Assembly: GCF_019209905.1 (NCBI RefSeq)
Contig: NZ_JAHUTM010000001.1
Span: 682,001 to 746,000, forward strand
Length of the DNA: 64,000 nt
Direction: 5' to 3'
DNA from: Corynebacterium sp. TAE3-ERU12
Lineage (GTDB): Bacteria; Actinomycetota; Actinomycetes; Mycobacteriales; Mycobacteriaceae
This document shows positions 6,916-15,267 of this stretch, in pieces; within the stretch, counting starts at the first letter, position 1; every line of letters starts with the position of its first letter. Under the pieces are notes generated by a model. It was not told the DNA's origin. It saw nothing but the letters and a program-made list of their open reading frames with translations, and made no database searches. A program made the position numbers and the translations under genes.

Positions 6916-8653
6916 CGATGCCCTGCTGCCGGGCTACCAGGTGGACCCTGTGACCGGCGCATGGACAACGCTGCCATGGCCGGGCGACCCGGAACTTCCG
7001 ATGACCGACCCAAACCGACTGAAGTTGCTGCCCCCGTCACTGGGGCCACAAATCATCGCCTGGGGTGAGCACTGGCTCGTACATCACCAAACTGGCGAAC
7101 CGTGGCGCTTCACCATGGGACAGAAGAGGTTCATCCACATGTGGTGGGCCATCAACCCGAAGACTGGCCGCTTCGATTGGCGCTCTGGCATCAAGCGCGG
7201 CGCCAAGGGAACAGGCAAAGACCCCTTCGGTGCCTTCGTCGCATTAGCGGAGTTCTGCGGCCCCGTGGAATTCGCCGGCACCAACGACCAGGGCCACCCA
7301 GTGGGCAGACCCCGAAGGCTTTCCAAGGTGCAAATAGCCGCGAACTCCCTCAACCAGGCCTCCGAGCTACTAACCGTCGCCAACGCGATGATATCCCCGG
7401 CGCTGAAGAACAAGCTCCGTATCGACACCGGCATGACCCGTACGATGCTGCCCTCAGGCTCCCGCATCGAACTGCTCACCGCCTCGGAACGCTCCACCGA
7501 GGGCTCGCCGGCAACCGCAGTCATCCTCAACGAGACCCACCACATGACCCAATCATCGGGTGGCCACCGAATCGCCGAAGTCTCCCGACGAAACGTCGCT
7601 AAATCACCCACATCGGTGAAGGCCCGAGCCCTCGAACTCACCAACGCCCACCAACAGGGCCAAGACTCCGTCGCTGAACGCGCCTTCCACGCATGGCAAG
7701 ACCAAGTCGCCGGCAAAACACACCACATCGACATCCTCTACGACTCCATCGAAGCCGCACCCGGACTCGACATCACCGACGAAGACCAACTCCGCACAGG
7801 AATCACCCAGGCCTACTCCGACGCCCCATGGGCCGACATCGACACCATCGTCGCCGAAGCCCAAGACCTACGAACCTCACCAGCAGAAACTGTCCGATTC
7901 TTCCTCAACGGCCTCGCCGCCGCAGAGGAAGCATGGGTCGACCCCGCCAAATTCGACGCCCTGGCACGACCCGACGAAATTGTCGCGCCGGGCGAGAAGG
8001 TCACGTTGTTCCTGGACTGTTCGAAGTCCTCGGACGCGACGACGCTATCTGGGTGTCGTCTCTCTGATGGACATGTATTCAGCCTGGGTGGGTGGCGACG
8101 TCCGCATGGTGACCGTGGGTCGGGCTGGCTTGCTCCGCGTGAGGTCGTCGATGCCGTGGTCCGTGAAGCGTTCGAGACCTATCAGGTGGTGTGGTTCGGA
8201 GTGGACCCGTCGCCGGCGGTTGATGATGCCACGGAGGCTCTGTATTGGGCGCCGACGATTGACCAGTGGCACCGAGATTTCGCGCGTCGGTTGAAGGTGT
8301 GGGCGACTCCAGGAGCCGGCGGACATTCCGTGCTCTTCGACATGAGGATGTCGCAGCCAGGGGCTGTTCGTCGCAACAGGTTGTTCACGGAGGCTGCGAT
8401 GCAGACCGCTATCGATATCGACGAGGAGGGCACTTTGACTCACGACGGTGACCCGATGCTGCGTCAGCACGTCCACAACGCCCGCCGGCGTCCGAACCAG
8501 TGGGGTGTGAGCATCGGTAAGACAAACCGGTCATCGAAGCACCTGGTCGATTATGCGGTCACGATGATTGGGGCCCGTATGGGACGGACCTTGGTGTTGC
8601 GCAGCACCAAGGTCAGTACAGCAACGGCGCGGGGAGCGAGGTTACTGAACTAA
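6908..8653 (+). CDS. terL: Terminase large subunit (ATPase/nuclease)
   Basis: 581 residues. The ATPase domain has a Walker A motif, KRGAKGTGKDPF at 96-107, and a Walker B with catalytic acid at 205-210 (VILNET). The nuclease domain starts near residue 360, with a first metal ligand in FLDCSKSSDAT. The protein pumps DNA into the prohead and cuts it at cos. Codon choice is odd: from about 7000 to 7984 codons end mostly in C or A with very little G. From 7985, exactly at the ATPase/nuclease junction (APG codons), the strand becomes G/T-rich. This suggests a mosaic gene. Confidence 0.95.
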   Translation: MANDALLPGYQVDPVTGAWTTLPWPGDPELPMTDPNRLKLLPPSLGPQIIAWGEHWLVHHQTGEPWRFTMGQKRFIHMWWAINPKTGRFDWRSGIKRGAKGTGKDPFGAFVALAEFCGPVEFAGTNDQGHPVGRPRRLSKVQIAANSLNQASELLTVANAMISPALKNKLRIDTGMTRTMLPSGSRIELLTASERSTEGSPATAVILNETHHMTQSSGGHRIAEVSRRNVAKSPTSVKARALELTNAHQQGQDSVAERAFHAWQDQVAGKTHHIDILYDSIEAAPGLDITDEDQLRTGITQAYSDAPWADIDTIVAEAQDLRTSPAETVRFFLNGLAAAEEAWVDPAKFDALARPDEIVAPGEKVTLFLDCSKSSDATTLSGCRLSDGHVFSLGGWRRPHGDRGSGWLAPREVVDAVVREAFETYQVVWFGVDPSPAVDDATEALYWAPTIDQWHRDFARRLKVWATPGAGGHSVLFDMRMSQPGAVRRNRLFTEAAMQTAIDIDEEGTLTHDGDPMLRQHVHNARRRPNQWGVSIGKTNRSSKHLVDYAVTMIGARMGRTLVLRSTKVSTATARGARLLN

Positions 8654-10107
8654 TGAATGGTGCTTTGACGCTTCCCTCGACCATCGGGCTAGAGGCGACC
8701 GAGGAAGCCACGCTGCGGCGCCTGGTCTCCCAGTTCGCCAGTCACCAGCGGGCGAATAACCGGCGCACCGAGTACTACCTGGGAGCGCATTACCTGCATA
8801 GGCTCGGGCAGCTCGGTATGGCGATGCCACCGAACGTCGGCAAGCTGGAATCTGTGTTGGGATGGCCAGCGAAAGCTGTGACCACACTCGAGCACCGGTT
8901 GAACATCATGGGCTTTGTGCGACCCAATTCCGCTGACCGTGATGCTGGCCTCGCTGATATCTGGGAGGACAACGACCTCTCAGTCACGGCGTCGATGACG
9001 CATACCGCCTCCCTCATCCATGGCACCGCATTCGTCACGGTCTCTGCCGGCGACACCGCCGAAGGAGAACCTCCGGTGGTTATTGCAGCTCGGTCTGCTC
9101 GTGAGGCCACGGCGTTGTGGTCGCGTCGGCGGCGGTGCATAACCGCGGGTCTGACGGTGAACAACAGTGACGATGAGAAAGCTCTCACGATGTGGTTGCC
9201 GGACCGCACAGTCACACTGACTAACACCGACAATCAGTGGAATCTGATTCGGTCGCCGCACCGCCTGGGGCGGGTGCCGATGGAGATGATGTCGTTCCGG
9301 CCACACCTCGAGAGGGAGTTCGGGGTGCCTCGCATTACCAACACAGTCATGGACTTGACCGACTCGGCCGCACGCACCCTGTTGCGGATGGAGGCCACCG
9401 CTGAGTTCTTCAGCTTCCCGCAGCGCTACGCTCTCGGCGTCGTGGGGGACGATTTCGACGACTCGTTCAAGACCTACTTGAACCGGTTCCTCGCCCTCGG
9501 GCGGGATGAGAACGGTGATTTGCCGCAGATGGGGGAGTTTTCCTCATCCTCTCCGCAGCCGCATATTGAGCAGTTGCGGGCAACAGCGTCGCTGTTCAGC
9601 GGTGAGACGAGCATTCCGCTGAACTACCTCGGCATCGTGCATGACAACCCGTCGTCGGCTGACGCGATTCGCGCGGCCGAGGCCGACCTCATCACCGTCG
9701 CTGAACGTGCGCAGACCGGTTATGGGCATGCCTGGGCACGGGTGATGGCCCTGGCTCAGTCGGTGCGTGATGGCTCGGCTGACCCTGATATGCGGCACCT
9801 GCAGGTGCAGTGGCGTGACCCGGCGACCCCGACGAAGGCGGCTAATGCCCAGTCGGTTATGGCGCTGGTGGCGGCCGGGGTTCTGCCGAAGATGTCGGAG
9901 GTGACCTGGGAGCTGCTGGGTTACGACCAAGCCACGATTAGTCGCCTGAGGGTAGCGGCGGCGCAGCAGCGTTCGGTTGAGCGGATATCGACCATGCGTA
10001 GCTCGATTTCGCGGGTCACAGAGCCAGCGGCGGTGGATGGCCCGGGTGGGGCCGAATCGGACGGCGCCGATGACGTAGAGCATTTGAGCATGGAGGGCGT
10101 CTTGTAG
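8653..10107 (+). CDS. Portal protein (SPP1 gp6-like)
   Basis: 484 residues, start overlapping the terminase stop (TAATG). The length, the position between terminase and MuF protein, and features such as the RTEYYLGAHYL opening, the DLTDSAARTLLRMEATAEFFSFPQRY stem region and a SADAIRAAEADL crown segment match SPP1-gp6-type portals. It forms the dodecameric ring at the capsid vertex through which DNA passes. The last 40 residues are polar and probably disordered. Confidence 0.92.
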   Translation: MNGALTLPSTIGLEATEEATLRRLVSQFASHQRANNRRTEYYLGAHYLHRLGQLGMAMPPNVGKLESVLGWPAKAVTTLEHRLNIMGFVRPNSADRDAGLADIWEDNDLSVTASMTHTASLIHGTAFVTVSAGDTAEGEPPVVIAARSAREATALWSRRRRCITAGLTVNNSDDEKALTMWLPDRTVTLTNTDNQWNLIRSPHRLGRVPMEMMSFRPHLEREFGVPRITNTVMDLTDSAARTLLRMEATAEFFSFPQRYALGVVGDDFDDSFKTYLNRFLALGRDENGDLPQMGEFSSSSPQPHIEQLRATASLFSGETSIPLNYLGIVHDNPSSADAIRAAEADLITVAERAQTGYGHAWARVMALAQSVRDGSADPDMRHLQVQWRDPATPTKAANAQSVMALVAAGVLPKMSEVTWELLGYDQATISRLRVAAAQQRSVERISTMRSSISRVTEPAAVDGPGGAESDGADDVEHLSMEGVL

Positions 10108-10119
10108 AGGAGGTGCTGC

Positions 10120-11424
10120 GTGGGCGCATTTGACGATTACAAGCGGCAACTCGACGATTTGGTGTTCTTAGCCCGCGCTGACCTTCTTGACTGGTGGACC
10201 GCGAAAAACCGATACGGCAAGGACCCGGACCAGCTGATTAATTACATGGAAGAGCCTTTTACAGTCATCACGCAGGCATACGGGGAAGAAGCGGCGTATA
10301 CGGCTGTGGACACGTTGATTTTGAACAGAAGCTTGGAAGATGAGCTGATGTTCTTACCAACCCCAGAAGCAGCGGAAGTTGCGAAGGTTCAGCAGCTGCG
10401 TGGGACGCTTCGATGGGCCGTGCACTCCAGCATCGAAGACGGATTGATGAATCGGGCATTGATTCGTCGCAAGCTAGAGGGGGCTATTGCTCGGCTCGTG
10501 CTGCAACCGGCCCGTCAAACCGTTGAAAAGAACACCAAACGTGACGGTACGAGGTATGCCCGCATACCAGAACCCGGGGCGTGCTCTTTCTGTCTGATGT
10601 TGGCCTCTCGTGGTGCGGTGTACTCCCGGGACAAGGTGACCATGTCGGATATGTCGAAATATCACGACAACTGTCGATGCTTGGGGATTGAGGCGCCACA
10701 AGCCACCGACGAGGACCCCTTTGCGGGGTTGCCGCCTGTTAACAGGCAGCTTCGGGACATGTGGGATAGCAGGGTTGCGGTGGATGGGATGTCGCCAGCG
10801 GAACGTAAGACGCTGTGGCGGCGTGTGATTTTCGACGAGCGTCGTCGGCGTACTGGAGACTCTGCGCTGTTGTGGCCGCCGGTGCCGGGGTTGCGGAAAC
10901 CCACCTACCGAGGGGATGGGACAACTCGAGTCTTCGGAAAGCGCGAAGACTTACCCGACCTGGATAAAGCAGTGCCTCATGTGTTGTTTGGGTGGACTGA
11001 TGACCGGGAGATGCCCCCTCAGGGAAAGTGGACTGATAACACGGACCGTGCGGCGCATACCAGGGATTTGCGTAAGGGACACCGGTACGGGTCTACACGA
11101 CGTGGCGCTACATTGTTCCCGAAATCCTGGTCGGACCAGAAGATAGCGGACGCGGTACGCGACACCATCGAAGACCCGGATGAATACATCCCAGTTAACA
11201 AGTCACGTGCTTCGCGTGTGGTGCGCAAAACCTTCCGAGATGAGGACGGCAACGAGGTTACCGTCGAGGCTAAATGGACTCACGTCAACGGGAAACCAAA
11301 GTTCATTCATACCCACCCGGTGCGTGGTGACGGGGTAGTATCGATAGGAGCAGACGGTAGTAAACGCCCGGCCACAACAGATAAGGCGGGGGACAAGAAG
11401 TTCCGTCGGGTCGATTTGGATTAG
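10120..11424 (+). CDS. MuF minor head protein with C-terminal EndoU-like nuclease toxin
   Basis: 434 residues from a GTG behind AGAGGAGG. Residues 1-195 are the MuF/SPP1-gp7 head domain, with the usual Cys/His cluster (CSFC at 155-158, HDNCRC at 182-187). Residues 205-270 form a linker. Residues 280-405 look like a bacterial EndoU RNase: PHVLFG with His287, GHRYGS with His321, FPKSWSDQKIADAVRDTI, and a C-terminal THP at 398-400. MuF proteins of temperate phages are known to carry polymorphic toxin domains of this kind, which may be delivered with or from the virion. It is followed at once by a small acidic gene, the expected immunity protein. RNase activity is inferred, not shown. Confidence 0.8.
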   Translation: MGAFDDYKRQLDDLVFLARADLLDWWTAKNRYGKDPDQLINYMEEPFTVITQAYGEEAAYTAVDTLILNRSLEDELMFLPTPEAAEVAKVQQLRGTLRWAVHSSIEDGLMNRALIRRKLEGAIARLVLQPARQTVEKNTKRDGTRYARIPEPGACSFCLMLASRGAVYSRDKVTMSDMSKYHDNCRCLGIEAPQATDEDPFAGLPPVNRQLRDMWDSRVAVDGMSPAERKTLWRRVIFDERRRRTGDSALLWPPVPGLRKPTYRGDGTTRVFGKREDLPDLDKAVPHVLFGWTDDREMPPQGKWTDNTDRAAHTRDLRKGHRYGSTRRGATLFPKSWSDQKIADAVRDTIEDPDEYIPVNKSRASRVVRKTFRDEDGNEVTVEAKWTHVNGKPKFIHTHPVRGDGVVSIGADGSKRPATTDKAGDKKFRRVDLD

Positions 11425-11440
11425 AGGAGGTGTGTTAGCC

Positions 11441-11794
11441 GTGTTGAAGATCGATATATCCGATATCGATTTGTGGCCTGAGGAGATCGACGGTCCGGAT
11501 GATCCTGATATCGAGGTCAACGCTATTTATAAGGCTATCGTGCTGGAGATCCTCGACCAGCCTCACAGCGAGGGCATTGAAGCCGATATCAATTACGCCG
11601 TTACCTATCGGGGTAATAGTCCGAGTTGGTCCTACACTCTTTTTGAGCTCGTGGAGGAGTGCGCCTGTGAAGGCTTGACGCTGTCTGACGAGGTGTTGGA
11701 CCGGGCTCTAGAACACGACGTTGTGGGAGTCATGCCCGAGTTCGTGGAAAGAATCCGGGCCAATAGCGCTAAGAACACCGATAGCTCTGGTTAG
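11441..11794 (+). CDS. Probable immunity protein for the MuF toxin
   Basis: 117 residues from the GTG at 11441, nine bases behind GGAGG (an upstream GTG at 11432 directly follows the Shine-Dalgarno sequence). The protein is strongly acidic (IDISDIDLWPEEIDGPDDPDIE at the start), all-helical in appearance, and has no similarity I recognise. The base composition is more AT-rich than in neighbouring structural genes. It lies right after the toxin-bearing MuF gene and before the scaffold, where standard head operons have nothing. Its position and charge are those of polymorphic-toxin immunity proteins; the function is inferred. Confidence 0.62.
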   Translation: MLKIDISDIDLWPEEIDGPDDPDIEVNAIYKAIVLEILDQPHSEGIEADINYAVTYRGNSPSWSYTLFELVEECACEGLTLSDEVLDRALEHDVVGVMPEFVERIRANSAKNTDSSG

Positions 11795-11819
11795 CCGCCA
11801 CCGTCGGCACGCCTGTCAC

Positions 11820-11851
11820 GCCCGGCCCTCCTGTTCTGCAGGGGGCCGGGC
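11820..11851 (+). terminator. GC-rich hairpin after the immunity gene
   Basis: A perfect 9-bp inverted repeat (11820-11828 with 11843-11851, GCCCGGCCC arm) extends by a few more pairs. It lacks a real T tract (CTTCGTC follows), so it may attenuate or protect the RNA rather than stop transcription fully. It lies 9 nt before the tRNA-like element. Confidence 0.5.
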
Positions 11852-11859
11852 TTCGTCAT

Positions 11860-11918
11860 GGAAGACCCCGCCTAGTAGGAGGCGCAGCACCGACAGGGTT
11901 CGATTCCCTGGTCTTCCA
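11860..11918 (+). ncRNA. tRNA-like RNA without anticodon arm
   Basis: A 59-nt element folds like a tRNA. It has a 7-bp acceptor stem (GGAAGAC at 11860-11866 with GTCTTCC at 11911-11917), a discriminator A at 11918 and a D-type arm (CGCC/GGCG, loop TAGTAGGA, 11869-11884). The T arm is canonical (CAGGG/CCCTG with loop TTCGATT, 11894-11910), giving a consensus internal B-box. Nine bases replace the whole anticodon arm and variable loop, so it cannot decode. It is flanked by a hairpin on the left and a strong terminator on the right, and lies between the toxin/immunity pair and the scaffold gene. Function unknown: a tRNA decoy, an RNA-processing signal or a relic are possible. Confidence 0.55.
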
Positions 11919-11920
11919 CT

Positions 11921-11955
11921 AACCCCGCACCCGGTTTGGGTGGCGGGGTTTTGTT
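11921..11955 (+). terminator. Rho-independent terminator
   Basis: AACCCCGC at 11921-11928 pairs perfectly with GCGGGGTT at 11943-11950, followed by TTGTT. It begins three bases after the tRNA-like element and ends 30 bp before the scaffold gene. Structural genes on both sides are needed together, so read-through or a second promoter is implied. Confidence 0.75.
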
Positions 11956-11984
11956 ATGCCCATCTCACTCCCAGGAGGAGCACT

Positions 11985-12533
11985 ATGGACCCCTCGACCA
12001 CCCCTGATTCCGCCGACTCCGCCGACGAGACCACCGGCCGGGAGGAAACCCAGGCCAACAGTACTGACTCCGAGGCGTCGCCTAGCGATAAGAACTCGGA
12101 GATGTCCCTGGAGGACTACAAGAAGGAACTGGACAAGGTCCGTCGGGAAGCAGCCCGGTACCGCACCCAACGCAACGAGCTACGCCCCTTGGCAGACAAA
12201 GCCCGCGCCGCCGAGGAAGCAACGAAAACCGAGCAGGAAAAGGCGCAGGAACGTATCGCTGCCCTGGAGGCAGAGAACCAACGCATTGTCCTCGACACCG
12301 CCCGCACTAAGGCAGCCAGCGAGCACAACGTGCCGGCAGACCTCGTGCACGGCGCCACCGCCGAGGACATCGAGCAGCACGCCCAGGCGCTGCGAGCCCT
12401 CATCGATACCGAACGTAAAGCCGCCATCGAGGAGGCCATACCCCACGCACCCAGAGTGCCGGGGGAAAACGCCGGCAATACGCCGGTCATTGACGACAAC
12501 AACTGGCTGCGCGACGCACTGCGCGGCCGATAA
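11985..12533 (+). CDS. Capsid scaffolding protein
   Basis: 182 residues behind AGGAGGAGC. It is highly charged and helical: an acidic, Ser/Thr-rich N-terminus, then a coiled coil from about residue 45 to 110 (LEDYKKELDKVRREAARYRTQ.., KAQERIAALEAENQRI), and a conserved-type C-terminal DDNNWLRDALRGR that binds capsid. Length, charge and position directly before the major capsid gene are those of gp20-like scaffolds. Codons are strongly C-ending. Confidence 0.85.
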   Translation: MDPSTTPDSADSADETTGREETQANSTDSEASPSDKNSEMSLEDYKKELDKVRREAARYRTQRNELRPLADKARAAEEATKTEQEKAQERIAALEAENQRIVLDTARTKAASEHNVPADLVHGATAEDIEQHAQALRALIDTERKAAIEEAIPHAPRVPGENAGNTPVIDDNNWLRDALRGR

Positions 12534-12547
12534 GAAAAGGAGCCATC

Positions 12548-13492
12548 ATGCCCCAGTTCAACAACGTGGTCGGCCGAGCGGACGTCTCCGACGCCCTACT
12601 GCCTGACCAGGTATCCAAGGAAATCCTCAAGACCGCCGAGACGCAGTCCACGGTGCTTTCCCGCGCCCGCCGCGTACCCATGTCCAGTAAGAAGTCCAAG
12701 CAGCCGGTCCTCGCCGCCCTGCCCGACGCCTACTGGGTCAATGGCGACACCGGGTTAAAGGAAACCACCAAGGCCGGATGGGAAAACGTCACCATGACCG
12801 CCGAGGAACTCGCGGCCATCGTCCCCATCCCCGACGCCCTCATCGACGACGCCGACGTCCCCCTCTGGGACGAAATCAAGCCACTGCTCGTCGAAGCAAT
12901 CGGTAAGAAGGTCGACACCGCAGCCCTATTCGGCACTGATAAGCCCGAATCCTGGCCCACCGCCGTTGTCCCCGCCGCAATCACCGCCAAAAACGTCGTC
13001 AAGCGCGGCACCAACACCGATATCGCCGCCGACATCGCCGCCCTCGCAGGCCTCGTCTCCGCCGACGGCTTCGCCGTCAACGGCTTCGCCTCCAAGCCCG
13101 GCATGCACTGGGACCTCGTCGGCTCCCGCACCCCCAACGGCGCACCGCTCTACAGCCCCGCACTCGCGCCGGGCCAGCCGCAGTCCCTTTACGGCTTCCC
13201 GCTCAATGAGGTCAACAACGGTGCGTGGAACGCCGAGGCCGCCGAGCTGTTAGCCGCGGACTGGACAAAATTCGTCGTCGGTGTCCGACAGGACATCACC
13301 TTCGACCTGTTCCGAGAAGGCGTCATCACCGATGACTCCGGCAAGGTGCTGGTGAACCTGATGCAGCAGGACATGAAGGCGCTCCGCGTTGTCTTCCGTG
13401 TCGGCTTCCAGGTAGCCAACCCCATGACCCGCATCGGCGACGCCGACTCTCGCTACCCGGCGGGTGTCCTCACTCCGGCGGAGGCCGAATAA
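12548..13492 (+). CDS. Major capsid protein, HK97 fold
   Basis: 314 residues behind AAAAGGAGC. It opens with an N-arm (DVSDALLPDQVSKEILKTA) and contains segments typical of HK97-type shells, such as VPIPDALIDDADVPLWDEIKPLLVEAIGKKVD and a C-terminal F-RVGFQVANP strand. It forms the icosahedral head. As in the terminase gene, the first two-thirds is C-rich. The composition changes at 13166, where the APG codons lie. Confidence 0.93.
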   Translation: MPQFNNVVGRADVSDALLPDQVSKEILKTAETQSTVLSRARRVPMSSKKSKQPVLAALPDAYWVNGDTGLKETTKAGWENVTMTAEELAAIVPIPDALIDDADVPLWDEIKPLLVEAIGKKVDTAALFGTDKPESWPTAVVPAAITAKNVVKRGTNTDIAADIAALAGLVSADGFAVNGFASKPGMHWDLVGSRTPNGAPLYSPALAPGQPQSLYGFPLNEVNNGAWNAEAAELLAADWTKFVVGVRQDITFDLFREGVITDDSGKVLVNLMQQDMKALRVVFRVGFQVANPMTRIGDADSRYPAGVLTPAEAE

Positions 13493-13668
13493 TGCTCCTC
13501 CAAGCGCCTGATAGCACTGTTCATGACGTGCCGGCCGATGGTGTAGCCGCGTTGCAGAGTCTCGGCTGGACCGAGGTGGGCATCCCTGAGATGGAAGAAG
13601 CTGCAACGAAGACCGACGACGAGTCGAAGTCTCGGACAAAGAAGGCCGCTACGGCGAAGAAACGCTAG
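13492..13668 (+). CDS. Small head protein after capsid
   Basis: 58 residues, ATG overlapping the capsid stop by one base. It has a short folded part (LLQAPDSTVHDVPADGVAALQSLGW) and a Lys-rich tail (SRTKKAATAKKR). Small proteins of this shape follow the capsid gene in many actinophages. The role is unknown; decoration or DNA binding inside the head is possible. Confidence 0.7.
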   Translation: MLLQAPDSTVHDVPADGVAALQSLGWTEVGIPEMEEAATKTDDESKSRTKKAATAKKR

Positions 13669-13676
13669 GAGGCGTT

Positions 13677-14138
13677 ATGCCTGATGCCACATGGACGTCA
13701 CCAGAAGACGTGCGGTCGCGGTGGCTGGGATCGGAGGATTTGCCATCGTCCGCAGTCATCCAAGCGTGGATAGATGATGCAGAAACCCTGATTTTCGCAG
13801 AGTTCCCGTCGCTACAAGAACGGTTAACCGACGACCCAGACGGCACCTGGCGTGCCCGCCTGGTTTACGTCACCACGCAGCTGACTATCCAGGCCCTACG
13901 GAACCCCAACGGAATCCGGCAACGCTCCCAAACAGCCGGCGATTTCACGGACTCAGTTACCTACGGGTCGGAGACCATCAGCGGCATCATGCAGCTCACC
14001 CCAGCACACAAGGCACTGCTCAACGGTGCTAAACCCCGACATGTGGGCATCGACATGACCGTCGATAAAACAACCCCACCGCTGGCGGGGGTGTGGGTCA
14101 ACGGCCCAGACGGCACAGAACCACGGGGACGGCGATGA
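13677..14138 (+). CDS. Head-tail connector (gp19/gp15-like adaptor)
   Basis: 153 residues with TAGGAGG just before the ATG. The sequence (TWTSPEDVRSRWLG.., IQAWIDDAETLIFAEFPSL, VTTQLTIQALRNPNGI) matches the helical adaptor family that docks below the portal (Gp19/Gp15/Gp42 family). The 3' end overlaps the next gene in an ATGA. Confidence 0.82.
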   Translation: MPDATWTSPEDVRSRWLGSEDLPSSAVIQAWIDDAETLIFAEFPSLQERLTDDPDGTWRARLVYVTTQLTIQALRNPNGIRQRSQTAGDFTDSVTYGSETISGIMQLTPAHKALLNGAKPRHVGIDMTVDKTTPPLAGVWVNGPDGTEPRGRR

Positions 14139-14479
14139 CCGAACACTTCCCATTAACCGTGCCGGTGCTACGCCATCGCTCAGCACATGGACCACCTGGG
14201 CCACTCGGCAATGCCACAAACATCGAGACCACAGACGAAGTCTTGGTCTTTGCGGTATGGGTACCCACCGCCGACGAATCCCAAATCGCCGGGCACAAAC
14301 GCGAAACTATTGACGCCCGAATCATTGCGGAGACAGGAGCCTTCACCGCCGACGATGAGGTAACAGCCCCGCAGCTCGGCGACTCCCGATTCGTCGTGAA
14401 CGGGAGACCCGCGAATTGGGATAACGGCCCATGGTGGAGCCCAAACCGAGAACTGGTCGACCTGAGGAGAATCCAGTGA
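14135..14479 (+). CDS. Head closure / stopper protein
   Basis: 114 residues, start coupled to the previous stop. Beta-rich, with a conserved-looking end (GRPANWDNGPWWSPNRELVDLRRI) typical of the small barrel stoppers that follow the adaptor in siphoviral gene order. It seals the head after packaging. Assigned mainly by position and shape. Confidence 0.68.
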   Translation: MTEHFPLTVPVLRHRSAHGPPGPLGNATNIETTDEVLVFAVWVPTADESQIAGHKRETIDARIIAETGAFTADDEVTAPQLGDSRFVVNGRPANWDNGPWWSPNRELVDLRRIQ

Positions 14480-14652
14480 CAAAACGCAACCTCGTAATCC
14501 TGTACGGCGATAACCAGCGAAAGAGCATTACCGCAGGTTCATTCGGCCTCGAGGACGGCGCCTTAGCGGTCTTCGAAGACCAGCAAGCAGTCATCACCAA
14601 GGAGCTATTCGCGCCGGGCGTGTGGGCGCATGTGGCATGGGAGGACGCTTGA
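14476..14652 (+). CDS. Small connector-region protein
   Basis: 58 residues from the GTG at 14476, overlapping the previous stop (GTGA). It appears to be a small beta domain (RNLVILYGDNQRKSI, GVWAHVAWEDA). Its stop shares a base with the next ATG (TGATG). Function unknown; it belongs to the neck module by position. It contains one of the CGCGCCGGGC motifs. Confidence 0.6.
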   Translation: MTKRNLVILYGDNQRKSITAGSFGLEDGALAVFEDQQAVITKELFAPGVWAHVAWEDA

Positions 14653-14882
14653 TGGGAACCCTGAAATGGAACCTCAGCACATTCGAAAAGATGCGTAGAG
14701 ACCCGCGGGCTCAGGCCGAAATCACGAAACACTGCGCGGCTTTCGCGGCTCGTGCCGGCAAGGGGTACTCGTACGCAACGATGCAGGGTAAGACGCGGTT
14801 TCGCGGGATTGTGTTCCCGGGCACCTGGCGTGCCCGTCGTGACCAGGCTCAGAACAACACACTGTTGCGGGCAGGTGGCTAG
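14652..14882 (+). CDS. Tail completion-type protein
   Basis: 76 residues. The start MGTLKWNLSTFEKMRRDP and the KGYSYATMQGKTRFRGIVFP segment resemble the short HK97-gp10-like proteins that link head and tail. Position between stopper and tail terminator agrees. The Tyr/Arg-rich C-terminus is typical. Confidence 0.65.
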   Translation: MGTLKWNLSTFEKMRRDPRAQAEITKHCAAFAARAGKGYSYATMQGKTRFRGIVFPGTWRARRDQAQNNTLLRAGG

Positions 14883-15251
14883 ATGCCAATTCCCGCAGCG
14901 CCAGCTGGGCAGCTCGTTGCTGTGCAGGCGCTCACTGAAGCCACCGGGGAACAGGTGAGCACCCGTCTGCCAGCGCAACCGGCTGAGAAATTCATCGTCG
15001 TGTCGCGGATCGGCGGCGGGGCATCGACGTTTGCCACATCTGACCCACGGTTCCTCATTGAGTGCTACGCATCCGATGAACTGTTGGCCGAAGAATTCGC
15101 CGAGCAGGTTCGCGCCGCATGGCGTGACCTACGCACCCATGACGTTGTCCGAGCTTATGACGACGACAACGTGGTTCGACAAGACGATCCGAATACCGAT
15201 ACCCGGTACCGATTCCAATTCACTGGCGGCCTGAAAATCCGCCTTCGATAG
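14883..15251 (+). CDS. Tail terminator protein
   Basis: 122 residues, ATG directly after the upstream TAG. The alpha/beta pattern (EKFIVVSRIGGG, PRFLIECYASDELLAEEFAEQVRAAWRDL, TRYRFQFTGGLKIRL) is that of lambda gpU-like tail terminators, which cap the tail tube. The next gene is the tube protein, as expected. Confidence 0.75.
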   Translation: MPIPAAPAGQLVAVQALTEATGEQVSTRLPAQPAEKFIVVSRIGGGASTFATSDPRFLIECYASDELLAEEFAEQVRAAWRDLRTHDVVRAYDDDNVVRQDDPNTDTRYRFQFTGGLKIRLR

Positions 15252-15267
15252 CCACAGGAGGCTAACC

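Noticed and set aside
11860..11918. Functional decoding tRNA
   Set aside because: There is no anticodon arm and the total length is only 59 nt.
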